A DNA stretch of 36,713 nt from Gloeomargaritaceae cyanobacterium C42_A2020_066. GTDB taxonomy: Bacteria; Cyanobacteriota; Cyanobacteriia; Gloeomargaritales; Gloeomargaritaceae. Positions within the stretch are counted from its first letter, which is position 1. Every line of letters begins with the position of its first letter. The DNA lies in assembly GCA_015272465.1 (NCBI GenBank), contig JACYLR010000112.1, positions 1 through 36,713 of the forward strand, read 5' to 3'. The translations under genes and the position numbers were made by a program. The notes beneath the pieces are model-generated. The model saw only the letters and a program-made list of their open reading frames with translations, did no database searches and was not told the DNA's origin. This document shows positions 18,767 through 28,163 of this stretch, one piece after another.

Positions 18767-20961
18767 GGCCGGCCGGCGAGTACTGGACTGGCTTGGCCGG
18801 CGTAGTACCGCAAGGCGTAGTCCTGCAACATGCGCTCGGTGTTGAACAGCGGAGCACAGGTGCGGATGGAGGCTTTCATTTTGGCGATCCACCCGACCGG
18901 CAGGCCCTGCTCATTGCGACTGTAGTAGAGGGGGACAATCTCGTTTTCCAACAATTGGTAGAGGGATTCGGAATCGAGCCGATCCTGCGCCTCTTGCTGA
19001 CTGGTGTGCAGATCCTCGCCAATTGCCCAGCCGTTCAGGCCCTTGCCATCCGGGCCAGCCTGGTAGCCTTCACACCACCAGCCATCCAGGACACTCAGGT
19101 TGATTCCCCCGTTAAAGCAAACCTTCTGGCCACTGGTACCGGAGGCTTCTAGGGGCCGGCGGGGGTTGTTTAACCAGAGGTCAACCCCCTGTACCAAGCG
19201 GCGCGCCGTGTGAATGTCATAATCCTCAATGAAGGCAACCCGAGCGTGCAGGGCCGGATGGTTACACCACTCCATTAGTCTCTGGATGATCCGTTTACCC
19301 TCCTCGTCGGCCGGGTGGGCCTTGCCGGCAAAGACAATCTGCACGGGCCGCTCGGCATGGGTGAAGATGCGGAAGGCTCGCTCGGGGTCTTTGATCAACA
19401 GAAAGGCCCGTTTATAGGCACTGAAGCGCCGGGCAAACCCAATCGTCAGGACGTCCGGGTCCAGCAGATGATCGACCCGATGGATGTGTTCGGGGGACTC
19501 GCCGCGGCTGAGGCGGGCCTGCTTCATCCGTACCCGGGTATGGGCAATCAGTCGCTCCTTAAGCACTTGGTGCCGCCACCACAGTTCCCCATCGGGAATG
19601 GTGTCCACCTTGGCCCACATCTGGGCATCCGTCAGATGCTGATCCCAATCGGCTCCCAGGTACTGGCTGTAGAGGTCTTCTAGCAGCGGTGCTGTCCAGG
19701 TTTTGACATGAACACCATTGGTGATGTGACCAATGGGAACCTCCGACTCCTGCCGCTCCGGATAGAGGATATGCCACATTTGACGGGAAACCTCCCCGTG
19801 GAGCGCACTCACCCCGTTGGCAGCCCGACAGAGACGCAGGGCCAAGACCGTCATGTTGAAGGGTTCCCAGGGATCCCCCAGCCGCCGAGCACCCAAGGAG
19901 AGGAACTGTTCGCGGGTCAGGTTGAGGTGGGGCCAGTATTGGGCGAAGTAGGAGTCCATCAAATCCGGCGTGAAGGCGTCGTGGCCGGCCGGAACGGGGG
20001 TATGGGTGGTAAAGATGCAGTGTTCCTGCACCCAAGGCTCTACCGCATAGAAGGACTTGCCGGTACTGGCCATTCGCTGGCGGGCCAATTCCAGCAGGCA
20101 AAAGGCTGCGTGGCCTTCATTAAGGTGGTAGGTGGAGGGGGTAATCCCCAGGGTGTTGAGGACACGCACGCCGCCAATGCCCAGCAGAATCTCCTGAGCC
20201 ACCCGGGTCTCCTGGTTGCCCCCGTAGAGGTGGCCGGTGAGCCAGCGATCAATCGAGTCGTTGTCGGGCAAATCCGTATCCATGAGATATAGGGAGACGC
20301 GCCCTACCTGAACCCGCCACACCTGGGCGGTAACCGTGCGCTCCCGAATCTCGACGGTGATGCACAGCGGCCGGCCGTCAGCCTGATACAACCGTTCCAG
20401 GGGCAACTCGTCAAAGCGGTTGTCCACGTAGTAATCCTCTTGCCAGCCCGCGCGGTTGAGACGTTGCCGGAAATAGCCCTGGCGGTAGAGCAAACCAATG
20501 CCCACCATGGGAATCCCCAGGTCAGAGGCTGTTTTCAGGTGATCCCCCGCTAGAATGCCCAAGCCCCCGGAATAGATGGGCAGGGACTGGTGCAGACCAA
20601 ACTCGGCGCAGAAGTAGGCCACGGGCTGCTGAGCCGTCAGGTGGGGAATCTGGTGGCTGGCCCAGGTCTGAGACGCCTGCAAGTAGCTGCCCAGTTGAGC
20701 CTGAAGACGGTGAACCCGCGCCAGGTAGTCGGGGTCAATGGCCAGTTGGGTGAGGCGTTCGTAGCTGACATTTTCCAGGAGATAGACCGGGTTCTGGCGA
20801 CCTGCATCCCACAGTTCCGAGTCGATTTGGCGGAAGATCGATAACCGATCCGGCGACCAGCTCCACCAAAAATTGAGGGCCAACTCGGCCAGGGGGGCTA
20901 GGGAATGGGGAAGTCGAGACCGCAACCGATCCACTAAAGGTGACGGCTGATGTTGTGTCAT
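18763..20961 (-). CDS. Alpha-glucan (glycogen) phosphorylase, GT35 family
   Basis: 'PVAYFCAEFGLHQSLPIYSGGLGILAGDHLKTASDLG', 'YHLNEGHAAF', 'TTHTPVPAGHDAF', 'FARRFSAYKRAFLL' and 'NNPRRPLEASGTSGQKVCFNGGINLSVLDGWWCEGY'. Start set at 'MTQHQPSPLV'. Confidence 0.93.
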   Translation of the reverse strand: MTQHQPSPLVDRLRSRLPHSLAPLAELALNFWWSWSPDRLSIFRQIDSELWDAGRQNPVYLLENVSYERLTQLAIDPDYLARVHRLQAQLGSYLQASQTWASHQIPHLTAQQPVAYFCAEFGLHQSLPIYSGGLGILAGDHLKTASDLGIPMVGIGLLYRQGYFRQRLNRAGWQEDYYVDNRFDELPLERLYQADGRPLCITVEIRERTVTAQVWRVQVGRVSLYLMDTDLPDNDSIDRWLTGHLYGGNQETRVAQEILLGIGGVRVLNTLGITPSTYHLNEGHAAFCLLELARQRMASTGKSFYAVEPWVQEHCIFTTHTPVPAGHDAFTPDLMDSYFAQYWPHLNLTREQFLSLGARRLGDPWEPFNMTVLALRLCRAANGVSALHGEVSRQMWHILYPERQESEVPIGHITNGVHVKTWTAPLLEDLYSQYLGADWDQHLTDAQMWAKVDTIPDGELWWRHQVLKERLIAHTRVRMKQARLSRGESPEHIHRVDHLLDPDVLTIGFARRFSAYKRAFLLIKDPERAFRIFTHAERPVQIVFAGKAHPADEEGKRIIQRLMEWCNHPALHARVAFIEDYDIHTARRLVQGVDLWLNNPRRPLEASGTSGQKVCFNGGINLSVLDGWWCEGYQAGPDGKGLNGWAIGEDLHTSQQEAQDRLDSESLYQLLENEIVPLYYSRNEQGLPVGWIAKMKASIRTCAPLFNTERMLQDYALRYYAGQASPVLAGRP

Positions 20962-21086
20962 GATCGGAACTCCCCTCCAGGACGGATTGACTGGGCCAGG
21001 GCCAACAGCGGCCAAAGCTGACCTATGCTAAGCCAGAGCGGTGAACCGCACATCACAATCTTCACAGTGTTTTCGGGTTCAGGCCC

Positions 21087-21986
21087 ATGCTGGGCTTCCT
21101 AAACCTCCACAAGCCGGCCGGCCGCTCCTCCCACGACGCCGTAGCCCAGGTTCGCCGTCTATTGCACCTGAAACGGGTGGGGCATGGGGGCACCCTAGAC
21201 CCGACTGCCACGGGGGTGTTGCCGATTGCCCTCGGTTCAGCGACGCGACTGTTGGACTACCTGCCCGGTGCCAAAGCCTATCGGGGAACGGTGCGCTTTG
21301 GTATGCAAACCACCACGGATGACTTAGAGGGCGAAGTCCTGAACCAAGTGGCCGCCGACTATCTTACTCTTGGGCAGGTCACCGCCTGTTTACCCCACTT
21401 TCTGGGCACCCAGCGTCAGCGCCCGCCGGCCTTCAGCGCCATTCAAGTCAATGGGCAGCGCCTGTACCGGTTGGCCCGCGCCGGCCGGCCGGTGGAGGCT
21501 CCCCTGCGCCAAGTAGAAATTCAGGATCTCCAGGTGCTTGCCTGGCGGCCCGGCGACTACCCGGAATTAGAGCTTCAAATTGACTGTGGGCCGGGCACCT
21601 ATATCCGCGCCCTCGCCCGCGACCTGGGCACAGCCCTCGGTACCGGCGCCACCCTGGTGGCTCTGGAGCGCACCCACAGTGGTGGCTTCGATCTCAACAC
21701 CAGCCTCACCCTCGAGGACTTGGCCGAGCAGGTGGCGGCCGGCCGCTTCCAGCCTCTGCCCGCTGATGCCCCCCTTAGCCATCTCCCTGCGGTTTATCTA
21801 GATACCCAAACCAGCGCCGATTTCCAGCACGGCCGGCCGGTGATCCTGGCTGCACCTGCCCCCCCAGGGCCGCTGCGGCTCTACCAGGCGGACGATCCCT
21901 CTACCTTCTTGGGCCTAGCGGCTATCGAGGATTCTCCCACCCACCTGCGCGCCCGTGTCGTCCTGCCCCAAACCGGGAATGCGTGA
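21087..21986 (+). CDS. truB: tRNA pseudouridine(55) synthase
   Basis: '[53 protein letters not shown]' is the TruB catalytic motif region. Confidence 0.95.
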   Translation: MLGFLNLHKPAGRSSHDAVAQVRRLLHLKRVGHGGTLDPTATGVLPIALGSATRLLDYLPGAKAYRGTVRFGMQTTTDDLEGEVLNQVAADYLTLGQVTACLPHFLGTQRQRPPAFSAIQVNGQRLYRLARAGRPVEAPLRQVEIQDLQVLAWRPGDYPELELQIDCGPGTYIRALARDLGTALGTGATLVALERTHSGGFDLNTSLTLEDLAEQVAAGRFQPLPADAPLSHLPAVYLDTQTSADFQHGRPVILAAPAPPGPLRLYQADDPSTFLGLAAIEDSPTHLRARVVLPQTGNA

Positions 21987-22114
21987 CGGGATGCCCTAGT
22001 TTCCAGGGATTCTAAAAAGAGTGTTAAGATCGCCTAGGCGTCTGCACCCCAAGGTTCAAGCCGTCCGTCGGGGTCGAATGGCTCTCCCCGATCCCTCTAC
22101 CCCACCCGTTCTGT

Positions 22115-22489
22115 GTGGCCCCTGCGCGTGACCCTGAGCAGTTTTTCTCTAGCCTGTCCTCGGCCGGCCGACAGGATGTCCTTGAGACGCTGCGACGCCT
22201 CTACCAGCGAATTGTTCTGGACTACTTCCAGTCTCCACCCCAGGTTGAGGCCCAAGTAGATGCCTTTGTCCAACTGGCCTATCGGCTTGACCTCCCCGTC
22301 TCGCGCATCCTCGAAATCCACATGGAGTTGATGGCCGATATCAGCAAGCAACTCAAGCTGGAGCACCGCAGCGAAGACATCCTGCTCGACTACCGACTCA
22401 CCCTGATCGACGTGATGGCCAACCTCTGTGAAACCTACCGCCGTGCCACCCGTCAAGTCCTGGGGTACACCGCTGAGGAGACCCGATGA
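22115..22489 (+). CDS. kaiA: Circadian clock protein KaiA, C-terminal domain only (short form)
   Basis: '[33 protein letters not shown]' type signature ('[47 protein letters not shown]'). GTG start. In-frame stop TAA at 22025-22027, and no ATG/GTG/TTG between it and 22115. Confidence 0.93.
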   Translation: MAPARDPEQFFSSLSSAGRQDVLETLRRLYQRIVLDYFQSPPQVEAQVDAFVQLAYRLDLPVSRILEIHMELMADISKQLKLEHRSEDILLDYRLTLIDVMANLCETYRRATRQVLGYTAEETR

Positions 22490-22821
22490 CTGCCCCCCGC
22501 AAGGCGTATATTCTCAAGCTCTACGTTGCTGGCAATACCCCCAACTCCGCCCGTGCTCTGAAAATCCTGCGTAATATCCTCGCCACCGAATTCCAGGGTG
22601 TTTACAGTTTGCGGGTCATTGATATTCTCAAAAATCCCCAATTGGCGGAAGAGGACAAAATCCTAGCCACCCCTACACTCGCCAAGATCCTGCCCCCACC
22701 GGTTCGCAAGATCATTGGCGATCTTTCGGATCGGGAGCGAGTTCTTATCGGACTGGATCTGCTCTACGACGAGTTGCGTGATGAGGAAGACGCTCCACCT
22801 CCCCCACCCGAACCGGCTTAG
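22486..22821 (+). CDS. kaiB: Circadian clock protein KaiB
   Basis: '[77 protein letters not shown]' is canonical KaiB. Confidence 0.97.
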   Translation: MTAPRKAYILKLYVAGNTPNSARALKILRNILATEFQGVYSLRVIDILKNPQLAEEDKILATPTLAKILPPPVRKIIGDLSDRERVLIGLDLLYDELRDEEDAPPPPPEPA

Positions 22822-22842
22822 TTGACACAGCCCTCAGCATGA

Positions 22843-24399
22843 GTGATGACGCTTCCCATGGCCACCCACTTACCCCAAGACATCCAAAAAATCCGCACCC
22901 TGATTGAGGGGTTCGATGAGGTTAGCCACGGAGGACTGCCGGCCGGCCGTACCACCATTGTCAGTGGCACCTCTGGCACCGGCAAGACCATTTTTGCTCT
23001 GCAGTTTCTATACAATGGTATTCTCCATTTTGATGAACCGGGTATTTTTATTACCTTTGAGGAATCCCCAGAGGATATCCTCAAAAATGCCCTGAGCTTT
23101 GGCTGGAATCTCCGCAACTTGCTGGATCAGAATAAGCTCTTTATTCTCGATGCTGCACCGGAACCGGATAGCCAGCATATGGTTGGTGATTTTGATCTGT
23201 CCGGCCTGATCGCCCGCATTGAGTACGCGGTGGAGAAATACCAGGCCAAGCGGATTTCCATTGATTCGGTCACGGCCATTTTTCAGCGCTATAATGCGCC
23301 CCACATTATCCGCAGTGAATTGTTTCGGATTACTTCCCGCCTCAAGCGTCTCCAAGTGACCACGGTCATGACCACGGAACGGGTGGATGAATACGGCCCC
23401 GTGTCCCGCTTTGATGTGGAGGAGTTTGTCTCCGATAACGTGGTCATCCTACGCAACGTCCTCGAGATGGAGCGCCGCCATCGTACCCTGGAAATCCTTA
23501 AGCTGCGGGGTACCACCCACATGAAGGGGGAGTACCCGTTCACGATTACCCCGGATGGGATCAATATCTTTGCCCTCGGGGCCGTCCAACTCACCCAGCG
23601 CTCCTCCAATCACCGGGTGTCTTCCGGTGTCCCCACCCTGGATACCATGTGTGGCGGGGGCTTCTTCAAGGACTCAATTATCTTGGCCACGGGCGCTACA
23701 GGCACGGGCAAGACCCTGCTTGTCAGCCGGTTTCTGGAAGAGGTGTGCCAGCGGGGGGAGCGGGCGCTGTTGTTTGCCTACGAAGAATCCCGGGCCCAAT
23801 TGGCTCGAAACGCCTCTTCCTGGGGGGTTGATTTTGAGCGTTTTGAGCGCCAGGGACTCCTCAAGATTATTTGCGCCTACCCCGAATCGGCCGGCCTAGA
23901 GGATCACCTCCAGGGGATCAAGTCGGAGTTGACCAGTTTCAAACCCTCTACTTTTGCTATCGACTCCCTCTCGGCCCTCGCCAGAGGAGCCAGCGAAAAC
24001 GCCTTCCGTCAGTTTGTGATTGGGGTGACTAGCTACGCCAAGCAACAGGAAATCACCGGCTTCTTTACCAACACTGTGGATCAGTTCCTCGGTCTGCACT
24101 CCATTACCGAATCCCACATTTCGACGATCACTGACACGATTATTCTGCTGCAATATGTGGAGATTCGCGGCCAGATTTCCCGAGCCATCAACGTCTTTAA
24201 AATGCGCGGTTCCTGGCACGATAAGGGCATTCGAGAGTACGTGATCACCAGCAATGGGCCAGAGATTCAAGACTCTTTCCGGGATCTGGAGCGCATTATC
24301 AGCGGGTCACCGACGCGGGTTACGGTCAACGAACCCAGCGAACTCTCCCGGATTGTTCGGCGGGTGGAGGACAACACTGAAGATGGAAGTCAACCCTAG
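22843..24399 (+). CDS. kaiC: Circadian clock ATPase/kinase KaiC
   Basis: Two RecA-like repeats with 'GTSGTGKT' and 'GATGTGKT'. Contains 'ESHISTITDTIILLQYVEIRG' with the Ser-Thr phosphosite pair. Start GTG 22843, or ATG 22846/22858. Confidence 0.97.
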   Translation: MMTLPMATHLPQDIQKIRTLIEGFDEVSHGGLPAGRTTIVSGTSGTGKTIFALQFLYNGILHFDEPGIFITFEESPEDILKNALSFGWNLRNLLDQNKLFILDAAPEPDSQHMVGDFDLSGLIARIEYAVEKYQAKRISIDSVTAIFQRYNAPHIIRSELFRITSRLKRLQVTTVMTTERVDEYGPVSRFDVEEFVSDNVVILRNVLEMERRHRTLEILKLRGTTHMKGEYPFTITPDGINIFALGAVQLTQRSSNHRVSSGVPTLDTMCGGGFFKDSIILATGATGTGKTLLVSRFLEEVCQRGERALLFAYEESRAQLARNASSWGVDFERFERQGLLKIICAYPESAGLEDHLQGIKSELTSFKPSTFAIDSLSALARGASENAFRQFVIGVTSYAKQQEITGFFTNTVDQFLGLHSITESHISTITDTIILLQYVEIRGQISRAINVFKMRGSWHDKGIREYVITSNGPEIQDSFRDLERIISGSPTRVTVNEPSELSRIVRRVEDNTEDGSQP

Positions 24400-24402
24400 G
24401 GA

Positions 24403-24476
24403 CGAGCGCGGAGGGATTCGAACCCCCGACCCTCAGAACCGGAATCTGATGCTCTAATCCACTGAGCTACGCGCCC
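24403..24476 (-). tRNA. tRNA-Arg (anticodon CCG)
   Basis: Reverse complement GGGCGCG-TA-GCTC..GAGC-A-TCAGA-TTCCGGT-TCTGA-GGGTC-GGGGG-TTCGAAT-CCCTC-CGCGCTC-G folds as a cloverleaf. Confidence 0.95.
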
Positions 24477-24587
24477 TGGGGCTAAGCCATTGCCATCATA
24501 GCACTGTGGAGCGGCAACCTACGGCCGGCCGGCCTCGTCTCCAGAGCTGACCGACCAGACCCGCTCGGTCGTCCTCCCTGTGATACC

Positions 24588-25268
24588 TTGACCTTGATGA
24601 ACACTACCTTGCCCATGCTGCTGCGCGCTTCTGCTCTGGGTTTTGGCCTGGGAACCCTCCTTCTGCTTGGGGCGACCGGCCGGCCGGCCGTGGCCCAACA
24701 ACCCGCCTCGGCTCCCCCCACGCCCGATCCCACGGATCCCGGTAACGTGGACATTCGCATTCCCAAGCTCCTGAGTGTACGGGGGGGGAAACAGCTGATG
24801 GATGAAGCCGCGGCAGCCATTAGCCGGCAAGACTACAAAACGGCGGTCACCAAGCTTCAGGATGCCCGTCAGGTATTCAACCAACTGTCAACCTTCTATC
24901 AACAACTGGTGGCCACCTTTACCGGGGTGGATAACCAGGTGGCGGAAAGTCAGCGGCGCCGCGCCCTAGAGACGGCTCAACTACGGGACGAGGCCACGTT
25001 TCAACTGGCCCTGGTGCATCGCACCCAACAGGAAGCGGACTTGGCCATCCCCCTCCTTGTGCAGATCATCCGCTCCCAGCAACCGACCCGTGAACTGGGG
25101 CAGAAGGCTTATCAGCAGTTGCTAGAGCTCGGTTTTGTAGACGTTCCCTTCCCTCGATTCGGCACCGGTGCCCCGGCCCCAGGGGCCACGCCCGCCACCA
25201 CCGGAACGCCACCCCGCCCAACACCGCCCTCCACACCAACCCCAGCCCCTACGCCGTCCCCGCGCTAG
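24588..25268 (+). CDS. Conserved cyanobacterial secreted/periplasmic hypothetical protein
   Basis: Signal peptide ('LLRASALGFGLGTLLLLGATGRPAVAQQ'), helical body, Pro/Thr-rich C-terminal tail. Confidence 0.65.
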   Translation: MTLMNTTLPMLLRASALGFGLGTLLLLGATGRPAVAQQPASAPPTPDPTDPGNVDIRIPKLLSVRGGKQLMDEAAAAISRQDYKTAVTKLQDARQVFNQLSTFYQQLVATFTGVDNQVAESQRRRALETAQLRDEATFQLALVHRTQQEADLAIPLLVQIIRSQQPTRELGQKAYQQLLELGFVDVPFPRFGTGAPAPGATPATTGTPPRPTPPSTPTPAPTPSPR

Positions 25269-26251
25269 GTCAGCAGCCGGCCGGCCGCCACCCGCGCCCC
25301 CAGCAAGCCCACATCCGGATTGGTAATCACGGTGACGGGAATCTGCTCCAACAGGCTCTGCATGCGGCCCTTGCGGGCAAACTGCTCTAGGAACAGCCCA
25401 GTTTGGAGGTGGGACAAGATCCGAGGCGCAATCCCACCCGCCACATACAGCCCCCCCAGAGGTAGGAGCTTGAGGGCGAGATTGCCCGCCTCAGCACCGT
25501 AAAGGCTGATGAACAAATCCAGGGCTTGCCCGCAGAGAACATCTGTGCCGGCTAGGGCTTCGCGGGTGATCACCGCGGCAGGTTCCTCCGTGAGAATCGC
25601 CACACTCACCTGGGGTGAAACCTGCTGGGGATGGCGATGGGCCAAGAATTCGTAGAGGCGTACAAGGCCCGATCCAGAGACAAATCGCTCAATGGAGAGC
25701 CGGGGCAGCCGTTCCAGCCAGTAGCAGAGGAGATCCATCTCCAGGGCGTTGCGGGGCGCAAAGTCTCCATGCCCCCCTTCCGAGGACCAGACCTCGTAGG
25801 CCCGGCCATTCCAGGTCAGGTAGGTCTGCCCCAGTCCCGTCCCCGCTGCAATCACGGCCTTGGGAGCCTGGGGCACCGGCCGGCCGGCCTGGAGAACGTG
25901 GAAGTCCGCCTCGGTGAGGGCCTCCAGACCATAGCCCACCGCCGCTAGGTCGTTGAGGAAATGTACCCGACCTAGGCCCAATTCGGCCGCCAAATCCTCG
26001 CCGCGGCTCACCCAGCCTCGGTTCGTGAGATGCATGGTGTTGTCCTGCACCGGGCCAGCCACTGCCAGGCAGGCCAAGGTCGGCGGATCGCCGGGCACCG
26101 AGGCCAAAAAATCCCGCAGCACGGGCGCTAACCCTTCATAGGCGGGACTGTGATAATCCTGCCGCCGGAGGCCCTGGGGGTGGGGTTCCATATCCACCAG
26201 TTCCAGGCGGGCATTGGTGCCTCCGATATCACCGACCACCACACGGGTCAT
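25265..26251 (-). CDS. glk: Glucokinase
   Basis: 'VVVGDIGGTNARLELVDM', 'AAGTGLGQTYL', 'SEGGHGDFAPRNALEMDLL', 'GGLYVAGGIAPRIL'. Start set at 'MTRVVVGDIGG' (26251), overlapping the upstream gene stop. Confidence 0.94.
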   Translation of the reverse strand: MTRVVVGDIGGTNARLELVDMEPHPQGLRRQDYHSPAYEGLAPVLRDFLASVPGDPPTLACLAVAGPVQDNTMHLTNRGWVSRGEDLAAELGLGRVHFLNDLAAVGYGLEALTEADFHVLQAGRPVPQAPKAVIAAGTGLGQTYLTWNGRAYEVWSSEGGHGDFAPRNALEMDLLCYWLERLPRLSIERFVSGSGLVRLYEFLAHRHPQQVSPQVSVAILTEEPAAVITREALAGTDVLCGQALDLFISLYGAEAGNLALKLLPLGGLYVAGGIAPRILSHLQTGLFLEQFARKGRMQSLLEQIPVTVITNPDVGLLGARVAAGRLLT

Positions 26252-26886
26252 GGCTGACCTCCACGCAGCCGTGCGGCCGGCCGGGTTTTGCCTTGCTGGA
26301 GGTCTGACCAGTGGGTCACCAGCCAATCCACCGCCGCCGCCAAGTCTGGGGCCGTGTAATCCGGTTGAGTGGCGTGCTGATAGGTGCCCGCCATCACCTG
26401 CTCCCCATAGCCCGTCTGCACCAAAATCCCCCAGCAGCCCGCATTGTGGGCCAGATCTACATCCGTCGCCTTATCCCCCACCATCACACTGCACCGCAAA
26501 TCCAGGTCGTGATCCCAGGCCGCCGCCACCAGCATCCCCGTATTGGGTTTGCGCCAGGCACTCCAGGTATTCCAGGGTGACACCACGCCGCCCTCCGGGG
26601 GACTGAGGTGGGGACAGTAATAGAGGGCATCCAGCCGCGCCCCCGCCTCCCCAGCCAGTAAGCCACACAACCGCTGGTGCAGCGCTTCCACATGTGCTAC
26701 CGGATAGTAGCCCCGCGCAGGCCCCGCCTGATTCGACACCAAACACGTGTAGATACCCCGGTCGTTCAGACGCCGCACGGCCGACGCCACCCCCGGAATC
26801 AACTGCAAATCCTCCAGACGATGGAGGTAACCCCGCTCCTGGTTGAGGACTCCATCTCGGTCTAGAAACACGGCCGGCCGAGCCAT
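26248..26886 (-). CDS. gmhB: D-glycero-D-manno-heptose-1,7-bisphosphate 7-phosphatase-like HAD hydrolase
   Basis: 'VFLDRDGVLNQERGYLHRLEDLQLIPG', 'YTCLVSNQAGPARGY', 'YYCPHLSP', 'KPNTGML', 'VMVGDKATDVDLAHNAG'. Confidence 0.88.
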   Translation of the reverse strand: MARPAVFLDRDGVLNQERGYLHRLEDLQLIPGVASAVRRLNDRGIYTCLVSNQAGPARGYYPVAHVEALHQRLCGLLAGEAGARLDALYYCPHLSPPEGGVVSPWNTWSAWRKPNTGMLVAAAWDHDLDLRCSVMVGDKATDVDLAHNAGCWGILVQTGYGEQVMAGTYQHATQPDYTAPDLAAAVDWLVTHWSDLQQGKTRPAARLRGGQP

Positions 26887-27025
26887 CCGTCACCCTTGGT
26901 ATACTGCATCCACTGGGGAAACCCAGGCCGGTCAGGCGAGCGGTCGCCCTCGGCCTGACCCCAATCGGCACCCCTACCCACCATACTGCCCCGGCCGGCC
27001 GTTCAGGCCCCGCCACTGAACCGTG

Positions 27026-28142
27026 ATGGAACTGACCACCCTCAAGCGCCAACTAGAAACGACCCGCACCCACCTGGGCCATGCCCAGGACTGCCTTTGA
27101 CCGGCCGGCCCTCCTAGCGCGGCTTCAGGATTTAGAGCAACAGGCTGCCCAACCCGGATTCTGGGACAATCCCCAGGCCGCCCAGCCTATCCTCCAGCGT
27201 CTCAGTGAAACAAAGGGCCAGTTGGAGCAACTCCAGCGCTGGGAACAGCACCTGGGCGATACCGAGGCTATTCTGGAACTCCTCGCCGAGGCTGACGACC
27301 CCAGTTTGGCCGCGGAGGCGCTGGCGACCCTAGCCCATCTTGAGCAGGACTTGGATCGCTGGGCACTTGAGCAACTCCTCTCTGGCCCCTACGACACCCG
27401 CGGGGCTGTCCTGACGATCAATGCAGGGGCGGGAGGCACCGATGCCCAAGACTGGGCGGACATGCTGTTGCGGATGTACACCCGCTGGGCCGAGCGACAG
27501 GGCTACAAGGTGCACCTGATGGAACTGTCGGAAGGGGAAGAGGCGGGGCTGAAGTCCGCCACCCTGGAGATTGAGGGTCGCTATGCCTACGGTTACCTAC
27601 GGGGCGAAAAGGGCACCCACCGGCTGGTACGCATCTCCCCATTCAATGCCAACGACAAGCGCCAGACCAGCTTCGCCGGGGTAGAGGTGATGCCCCTGCT
27701 GGACAACCAAACCATTGACGATGTGGACATTCCCGACACCGACCTAGAGGTCACCACTTCCCGGGCAGGTGGCAAGGGAGGGCAGAACGTCAACAAGGTG
27801 GAAACGGCGGTGCGGATGGTGCATCTGCCCACAGGATTGGCGGTGCGCTGTACGGAGGAACGCTCCCAGTTACAGAACAAGATGAAGGCGCTGGCCCTGC
27901 TCAAGGCCAAGTTGCTGGTGATCCTCCAGGAACAACAGCTCCAGAAAATCGCCGAAATCCGCGGCGATGTCGTGGAAGCGGCCTGGGGCAATCAAATCCG
28001 CAACTACGTGTTCCATCCCTACCAATTGGTCAAGGATTTGCGTACTGAGGTGGAGATCTCCGATATCCAGGCGGTGATGGATGGCGATCTAGACCTATTT
28101 ATCCAGGCTTACCTGCGCCAGACTGCCCGGCCGGCCGCCTGA
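27026..28142 (+). CDS. prfB: Peptide chain release factor 2, with programmed +1 frameshift at the in-frame TGA (27098-27100)
   Basis: The zero frame from ATG 27026 encodes [24 protein letters not shown] then CTT TGA C. The +1 frame continues as [15 protein letters not shown] and includes '[18 protein letters not shown]' and '[21 protein letters not shown]' (RF2 GGQ motif). Confidence 0.94.
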
Positions 28143-28163
28143 ACCCGGCCAGTTTGGTATAGT

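Noticed and set aside
27026-27100. In-frame TGA near the prfB start as a sequencing error or pseudogene
   Set aside because: The CTT TGA C context with an upstream SD-like element is the known RF2 programmed frameshift.
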